The position numbers and the translations under genes were made by a program. Under the pieces are notes generated by a model. The model searched no databases. It was given only the letters and a program-made list of their open reading frames with translations, and was not told where the DNA came from. From assembly GCA_002364215.1 (NCBI GenBank), contig DEXQ01000018.1, positions 187,243 to 251,242 on the forward strand: a stretch of DNA of 64,000 nucleotides. Reading direction: 5' to 3'. This document shows positions 59,149 to 64,000 of the stretch, piece by piece. Source of the stretch: Aequorivita sp. UBA3180 (GTDB taxonomy: Bacteria > Bacteroidota > Bacteroidia > Flavobacteriales > Flavobacteriaceae). Position 1 is the first letter of the stretch; each line of letters starts with the position of its first letter.

Positions 59149-61350
59149 ATGCAAACAGAACAGTTTTACTACGACAACCAGATTGTCAAAAAATTCATCA
59201 ATGCGACCATTTTTTGGGGCCTCATTGGTATGAGCGTGGGCTTATTGCTGGCCTTTATGTTTTTGTTCCCAAACCTAACCGACGGGATATCGTGGCTCAG
59301 TTTCGGGCGTTTACGGCCTTTGCACACAAACGCGGTTATTTTTGCATTTGTGGGCAACGCTATTTTTGCTGGGGTATATTATTCTACCCAGCGTTTGTTG
59401 AAAGCGCGTATGTGGAGTGACTTTCTTAGCAACCTGAATTTTTGGGGTTGGCAAGCCATTATTGTTGGTGCCGCCATTACACTGCCGTTGGGATACACCA
59501 CTTCAAAGGAATATGCAGAATTGGAGTGGCCATTTGATATTGCCATTGCGGTAATCTGGGTGGCGTTTGGTATAAACCTGATAATGACAATGGTGAAAAG
59601 ACGCCAGCGCCATTTGTATGTTGCGCTTTGGTTTTATCTGGGAACTTGGGTAACTGTGGCGGTACTGCATATTGTTAATAGTATGGCCATTCCCGTAGGA
59701 GCATTGAAAAGTTATTCAATGTACTCAGGCGTTCAGGATGCACTGGTACAGTGGTGGTACGGGCATAATGCGGTAGCGTTTTTCCTTACTACGCCTTTCC
59801 TTGGTTTAATGTATTATTTTGTGCCGAAAGCGGCCAACAGACCAGTATATTCTTACCGACTTTCCATTGTACACTTTTGGTCATTAATCTTTATTTATAT
59901 CTGGGCTGGACCTCACCACTTGTTATACTCTGCTCTTCCAGAATGGGCTCAAAATTTGGGGGTAGCATTCTCGGTAATGCTAATTGCTCCATCTTGGGGA
60001 GGTATGATAAATGGACTCTTGACCCTACGCGGCGCTTGGGATAAAGTAAGGGTTGACCCAGTATTGAAGTTTATGGTTGTTGCTATTACCGGTTACGGTA
60101 TGGCAACCTTTGAGGGGCCTATGCTTTCCCTTAAAAACGTAAATGCCATTGCACACTTTAGCGATTGGATTATTGCGCACGTTCACGTTGGTGCTCTTGC
60201 CTGGAACGGATTCTTGACCTTTGGTATGATTTACTGGTTAGTGCCCCGACTTTTCAAAACGAAATTGTATTCCATTAAATTGGCGAACGCACATTTCTGG
60301 ATTGGAACACTAGGTATCATCATGTATGCCCTTCCTATGTATGTAGCAGGTTTTATGCAAGCTTCTATGTGGAACCAATTCAACCCAGACGGTACGCTTA
60401 CCTACGGAAACTTCCTGGAAACCGTTACCCAAATTATCCCAATGTACTGGATGCGCGCCATTGGAGGTACGCTCTATATTACCGGGGCTTTCATTTTGCT
60501 TTATAATGTAGTAATGACTGCAAGAAGAGGTAGTAAGGTTACTGATGAACTGGCCGAAGCTGCACCACTTGTACCTGTAACCAAAAGACAGACAGCAGGT
60601 GAAGGCTGGCATACTTGGCTTGAACGCCGTCCTGTTAAATTGACCATTTACGCTACAATCGCCATTTTGATTGGTGGAATGGTACAAATCATACCTTCCT
60701 TGATGGTGGATGACTATGTTCCAAAAATTACTAGCGTGAAGCCGTATACTCCTTTAGAACTGGAAGGACGTGATATATATATCCGTGAGGGATGCGTGGG
60801 TTGCCATTCACAAATGGTTAGACCTTTCAGAAGTGAAGTAGAGCGTTATGGCGAATATTCCAAATCTGGAGAATATGTGTATGACCATCCTTTCCTCTGG
60901 GGAAGTAAACGTACCGGACCGGATCTACACCGTGTAGGCGGAAAGTATTCCGATAACTGGCACTTGAACCATATGTATGACCCTCAGAGCACTTCTTCGG
61001 GATCTATTATGCCTTCCTACAAATGGTTGATAAATTCAGAATTGGATAAATCTAATACAGAAAATAAAATGAAGACTATGGTTACTTTAGGAGTACCTTA
61101 TTCTGAAGAGGAAATAGCACGCGCTCAACAATGGATGGACGAGCAAGGCACCCAAATTGAGAAGAACCTTTACAGCGATCCAGATTTTGTTGCCACTTAT
61201 GAAGCTAGCAAAAAGTACGCTGAGGAAAACGGTGAAGATTTCGTAGAAATGAAGGACCGTGAAATTGTGGCAATTATAGCTTACCTGCAACGATTGGGAA
61301 CAGATATTAAAGTAGATAACGCTGAAAATGCTTCAGCAAAAAGCGAATAG
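59149..61350 (+). CDS. ccoNO: cbb3 oxidase subunits I and II fused (CcoNO)
   Basis: A 733-residue fusion of CcoN and CcoO, a form found in Bacteroidetes. The CcoN part (about 1-500) has the low-spin haem His in LHTNAVIF, the CuB-site WWYGHNAVAFF with the cross-linked Tyr region, GPHHLLYSALPEWAQ, and HFSDWIIAHVHVGALAWNG. The CcoO part (about 510-733) has a membrane anchor and a haem c site C-V-G-C-H followed by SQMVRPF. It reduces O2 at low oxygen. Confidence 0.93.
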   Translation: MQTEQFYYDNQIVKKFINATIFWGLIGMSVGLLLAFMFLFPNLTDGISWLSFGRLRPLHTNAVIFAFVGNAIFAGVYYSTQRLLKARMWSDFLSNLNFWGWQAIIVGAAITLPLGYTTSKEYAELEWPFDIAIAVIWVAFGINLIMTMVKRRQRHLYVALWFYLGTWVTVAVLHIVNSMAIPVGALKSYSMYSGVQDALVQWWYGHNAVAFFLTTPFLGLMYYFVPKAANRPVYSYRLSIVHFWSLIFIYIWAGPHHLLYSALPEWAQNLGVAFSVMLIAPSWGGMINGLLTLRGAWDKVRVDPVLKFMVVAITGYGMATFEGPMLSLKNVNAIAHFSDWIIAHVHVGALAWNGFLTFGMIYWLVPRLFKTKLYSIKLANAHFWIGTLGIIMYALPMYVAGFMQASMWNQFNPDGTLTYGNFLETVTQIIPMYWMRAIGGTLYITGAFILLYNVVMTARRGSKVTDELAEAAPLVPVTKRQTAGEGWHTWLERRPVKLTIYATIAILIGGMVQIIPSLMVDDYVPKITSVKPYTPLELEGRDIYIREGCVGCHSQMVRPFRSEVERYGEYSKSGEYVYDHPFLWGSKRTGPDLHRVGGKYSDNWHLNHMYDPQSTSSGSIMPSYKWLINSELDKSNTENKMKTMVTLGVPYSEEEIARAQQWMDEQGTQIEKNLYSDPDFVATYEASKKYAEENGEDFVEMKDREIVAIIAYLQRLGTDIKVDNAENASAKSE

Positions 61351-61352
61351 TT

Positions 61353-61550
61353 ATGTTGAAATTTGTAAAAGGAAATCTCGAGAACATAGATAATGTTCAA
61401 ATATATCCAATGATTTCATTATTGATATTCTTCATCTTTTTTGTAGTACTTTTTTATTGGGTAATCACCGCTAAAAAAGAACATATTAACGAAGTAAGCA
61501 ATATACCCTTGGATCTAGATACTAACAACCAAAACGAAGAACAACTATGA
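61353..61550 (+). CDS. ccoQ: CcoQ-like small cbb3 subunit
   Basis: A 65-residue single-helix protein (about 22-42: ISLLIFFIFFVVLFYWVITAKKE) with an acidic, Asn-rich tail. It sits two bases after ccoNO and overlaps ccoP by 4 bp. Small proteins at this position are CcoQ or its functional equivalent. Confidence 0.7.
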   Translation: MLKFVKGNLENIDNVQIYPMISLLIFFIFFVVLFYWVITAKKEHINEVSNIPLDLDTNNQNEEQL

Positions 61551-62530
61551 AAACCACAGCATCATATTTAAGAGTAATCGGCTTTATCATACTCGCCTTT
61601 TTTCTCTTGGAATTTATCATTGATTCCGGTGACCAATGGGCCATCGTAAAATACCCCATCATCTGGGCTGTTTTAGGAATGTTGTTTTTGTTCGCGATTG
61701 CGCTGGAAATTGTAGTAGCTGCTCTTCAACGCATTTTATTTGATGGCTTAAACGATGAAGCCAAAGAACGCTATTTAATTACCGAAAAAGCCCGCGAAGA
61801 GAACCGTTTTGGATGGTTTAAGAAGAAATACAAGGAAATGTTAGACGCCAAACCAGTGGCTAAAGAACAGGAAATAGTTCTGGATCATAATTACGACGGC
61901 ATTCGAGAGTTGGATAACAACTTACCGCCGTGGTGGGTCTATATGTTCTATGCAACAATCATCTTTGCGGTTGTATATTTAGTGCGCTATCATATTTTTG
62001 ACGGTACAAACCAAACCGAGGAATATGAAATAGAAATAGCACAGGCAAAGGCTGAAGTGGATGAATATAAAAAGAACAACAAAGACCTTATTGATGCCAA
62101 TACCGTAGAATTACTTACCGATGCGGGCGATATTGAGGCAGGAAAAAGTATATATATCGCCAATTGTGTAGCTTGTCATAAGGATACTGGAGGAGGAGGT
62201 ATAGGTCCAAACCTTACCGATGACTATTGGATTTTAGGTGGTGGTATAAAGAATATTTTCCATACCATAAGCGAAGGTGGTCGTGCCGGAAAAGGGATGA
62301 TTGCTTGGAAGACCGACCTTAAACCAAGCGAAATGGCCCAAGTGGCAAGTTATGTGATGACGCTTCACGGCACCAATCCGGTGGATGCCAAGGAGCCTGA
62401 AGGAGACATTTGGGTAGATGAAAATGCCCCCGTTGATAACGTAGATGTAAAAGTTATAGACTCTACAACCATTAAAATGGAAATGACCAACGATCCGGTT
62501 ATTGATGATTTACAGGCAGAAGGAAAGTAA
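61547..62530 (+). CDS. ccoP: cbb3 oxidase subunit III (CcoP), monohaem
   Basis: A 327-residue protein with two N-terminal helices (about 9-30, 33-55), a further helix near 128-150 (WWVYMFYATIIFAVVYLVRYH), and one c-type haem site, C-V-A-C-H, near residue 205, with a Met region (GMIAWKTDL). Classic CcoP has two haem c sites; here I find only one. It carries electrons to CcoNO. Confidence 0.9.
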   Translation: MKTTASYLRVIGFIILAFFLLEFIIDSGDQWAIVKYPIIWAVLGMLFLFAIALEIVVAALQRILFDGLNDEAKERYLITEKAREENRFGWFKKKYKEMLDAKPVAKEQEIVLDHNYDGIRELDNNLPPWWVYMFYATIIFAVVYLVRYHIFDGTNQTEEYEIEIAQAKAEVDEYKKNNKDLIDANTVELLTDAGDIEAGKSIYIANCVACHKDTGGGGIGPNLTDDYWILGGGIKNIFHTISEGGRAGKGMIAWKTDLKPSEMAQVASYVMTLHGTNPVDAKEPEGDIWVDENAPVDNVDVKVIDSTTIKMEMTNDPVIDDLQAEGK

Positions 62531-62564
62531 CTTTATATATATAGGAACCATTAAAAATTAAATT

Positions 62565-63986
62565 TTGGATACCCCCGAAAACGAACGTTTCCGCGATAGT
62601 ATTGGTACCATCGACGAAGAAGGCAAGAGAGCATGGGTTTACCCAAAAAAGCCTTCCGGAAAACTGTATCAGTACAGAAAATATGTAAGCTATATCTTGC
62701 TAGCGTTTCTGTTCGTAGCACCGTTTGTAAAAATCAATGGAAACCAGTTCTTGCTCTTTAACGTTTTGGAACGTCGTTTCAATATTTTTGGTTTTCCTTT
62801 TTGGCCGCAGGATTTTTATCTCTTCGTGATTATGATGATCATTATGGTGGTATTCATTATTTTCTTTACGGCCGCCTTTGGAAGAATTTTCTGCGGATGG
62901 ATCTGTCCCCAGACCATTTTCATGGAAATGGTTTTCCGAAGAATTGAATATTGGATTGATGGCGATAGGGGCGCACAAATTCGTTTGGACAAACAAGCTT
63001 GGAATGCTGATAAGATAAAGAAGAGAGTATTAAAGTGGTTTATTTTCTTTGTCATTTCATTTTTGATTGCAAACATATTTCTTGCATATTTAATAGGAAG
63101 TGACCGTCTTATACAGTACGTACTTGAAGGCCCTCTGGCGCACATAAGCACCTTAATTTCATTACTCATATTCACAGGAGTATTCTATTTTATCTTTGCT
63201 TGGTTCCGGGAACAAGTCTGTATTATAGCCTGTCCTTATGGAAGATTACAGGGCGTGTTGCTGGACAACAAATCCATTGTCGTAGCTTATGACCATAAGC
63301 GCGGGGAAAAGGAAGTAGGCCGCGCAAAATTTAAAAAGAATGAAGATCGCGAAGCTTCCGGAAAGGGAGATTGTATAGATTGCTTTCAATGCGTGCACGT
63401 GTGCCCTACGGGTATTGATATTCGGAATGGTACACAACTGGAGTGCGTAAACTGTACGGCATGTATTGACGCTTGTGATAGTATCATGGAAGCGGTAAAC
63501 CTTCCAAAAGGATTGATCCGCTATGCAAGTGAAGAAAATATTGAAAAAAAGGCACCTTTCAAATTTACACCACGCTTAAAAGGTTATACGGCAGTTTTGG
63601 TTATTCTAATTGGAGTGCTTACCGGAATGCTGTTTTTAAGAAGTGATGTGGAGGCTAATATTTTAAGACTTCCAGGGCAACTTTATGAGCACAAGGAGAA
63701 CAACATTATCAGTAATGTTTTTACTTATAAACTTCTTAACAAAACAACAAAAAATATTGAAAATATTCACTTTAAGTTGAAATCGCCAACAGGAACAATA
63801 CGTACCGTCAAGCACGGCGAAATTGTAGTTCCCGCACAAGGCCTAGTCGAGGGAACACTTTTTATCGAAATAAACAATGCTGCTTTAAGCGGTGACAAGA
63901 ACCGGGCAGTAATTGAGGTGTATAGTGAAGAGAATTTGATAGAAACCACCAGCGTTACCTTTCTGGGGCCTAGAAGTTATAATTAA
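62565..63986 (+). CDS. ccoG: CcoG-like cytochrome c oxidase accessory protein
   Basis: A 473-residue membrane protein with two polyferredoxin cluster sites: CGWICPQTIFMEM and CIIACPYG, then CIDCFQCVHVCPTGIDIR and CVNCTACIDACD. An immunoglobulin-like domain follows the final helix at about 340. CcoG acts in copper reduction for cbb3 biogenesis. It starts with TTG at 62565; MDTPENERFRDSIGTIDEEG from there matches family N-termini as I recall them, and no ATG is better placed. The operon probably continues beyond the window. Confidence 0.9.
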   Translation: MDTPENERFRDSIGTIDEEGKRAWVYPKKPSGKLYQYRKYVSYILLAFLFVAPFVKINGNQFLLFNVLERRFNIFGFPFWPQDFYLFVIMMIIMVVFIIFFTAAFGRIFCGWICPQTIFMEMVFRRIEYWIDGDRGAQIRLDKQAWNADKIKKRVLKWFIFFVISFLIANIFLAYLIGSDRLIQYVLEGPLAHISTLISLLIFTGVFYFIFAWFREQVCIIACPYGRLQGVLLDNKSIVVAYDHKRGEKEVGRAKFKKNEDREASGKGDCIDCFQCVHVCPTGIDIRNGTQLECVNCTACIDACDSIMEAVNLPKGLIRYASEENIEKKAPFKFTPRLKGYTAVLVILIGVLTGMLFLRSDVEANILRLPGQLYEHKENNIISNVFTYKLLNKTTKNIENIHFKLKSPTGTIRTVKHGEIVVPAQGLVEGTLFIEINNAALSGDKNRAVIEVYSEENLIETTSVTFLGPRSYN

Positions 63987-64000
63987 TCAATACTAAAGAA

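Overview
The window looks like chromosome of a Bacteroidetes bacterium of the class Flavobacteriia, probably a marine or halotolerant Flavobacteriaceae. I infer this from the AT-rich sequence, Bacteroidetes-type promoters (-7 box TAnnTTTG instead of -35/-10), lipoproteins with Flavobacteria-like signal peptides, a clade II (Sec-exported) nosZ cluster, a fused ccoNO gene, and heptamer intergenic repeats. I see no tRNA, rRNA, CRISPR array, transposase or prophage gene.

Layout. 1-5.2 kb: small membrane and PII-like proteins, a ribosome hibernation factor with a universal stress protein, then thioredoxin-deoC-deoD and two unknowns on the minus strand. 5.2-15 kb: a FixL-like PAS histidine kinase, a response regulator fused to a CRP/FNR-type DNA-binding protein, four Usp proteins, an ATP-cone/PD-(D/E)XK nuclease and a beta-CASP metallo-hydrolase. 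Facing them on the minus strand are a second ATP-cone nuclease, a Pycsar-effector-like membrane protein and a phospholipase-A-like protein. 16-25.6 kb: a TetR-controlled TolC/HlyD/ABC-2 export operon on the minus strand. 25.8-42.7 kb: denitrification, with cytochrome c, a fasciclin lipoprotein, nosZ, a membrane protein, nosL, nosD, nosF and nosY, an unrecognised 600-residue protein, then norC, norB, norQ, norD, norE and norF. 42.8-46.3 kb: an SDR, a small membrane protein, an HTH regulator and an ADP-forming acyl-CoA synthetase, all minus. 46.4-54.2 kb: a second, divergent norC/norB-like pair with nadA, nadB and a thioredoxin-like gene, a CoA transferase, then an Rrf2 regulator with truncated haemoglobin and hemerythrin. 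54.3-64 kb: ric, a haem-copper-oxidase-like membrane protein, and ccoI, ccoS, ccoNO, ccoQ, ccoP, ccoG for a cbb3 oxidase.

How it fits together. Fourteen intergenic palindromes of the form ATGAY-N4-RTCAT (FNR/CRP-like) lie in front of the stress, denitrification, NO-repair, CoA-transferase and cbb3 operons. In 13 of them the palindrome centre is exactly 36.5 bp from the end of a -7 box (TTTG or TTTA). That fixed geometry is what a class II CRP/FNR activator would need. It defines one low-oxygen/NO regulon, for which the REC-CRP fusion encoded here is the best candidate activator. The window covers NO to N2O to N2; no nitrate or nitrite reductase is present in it.

The least explained parts are the ATP-cone nuclease/Pycsar-effector block, the 600-residue protein between nos and nor, the second NorB-like protein whose low-spin haem ligand position appears to be Met, and the oxidase-like protein before ccoI.
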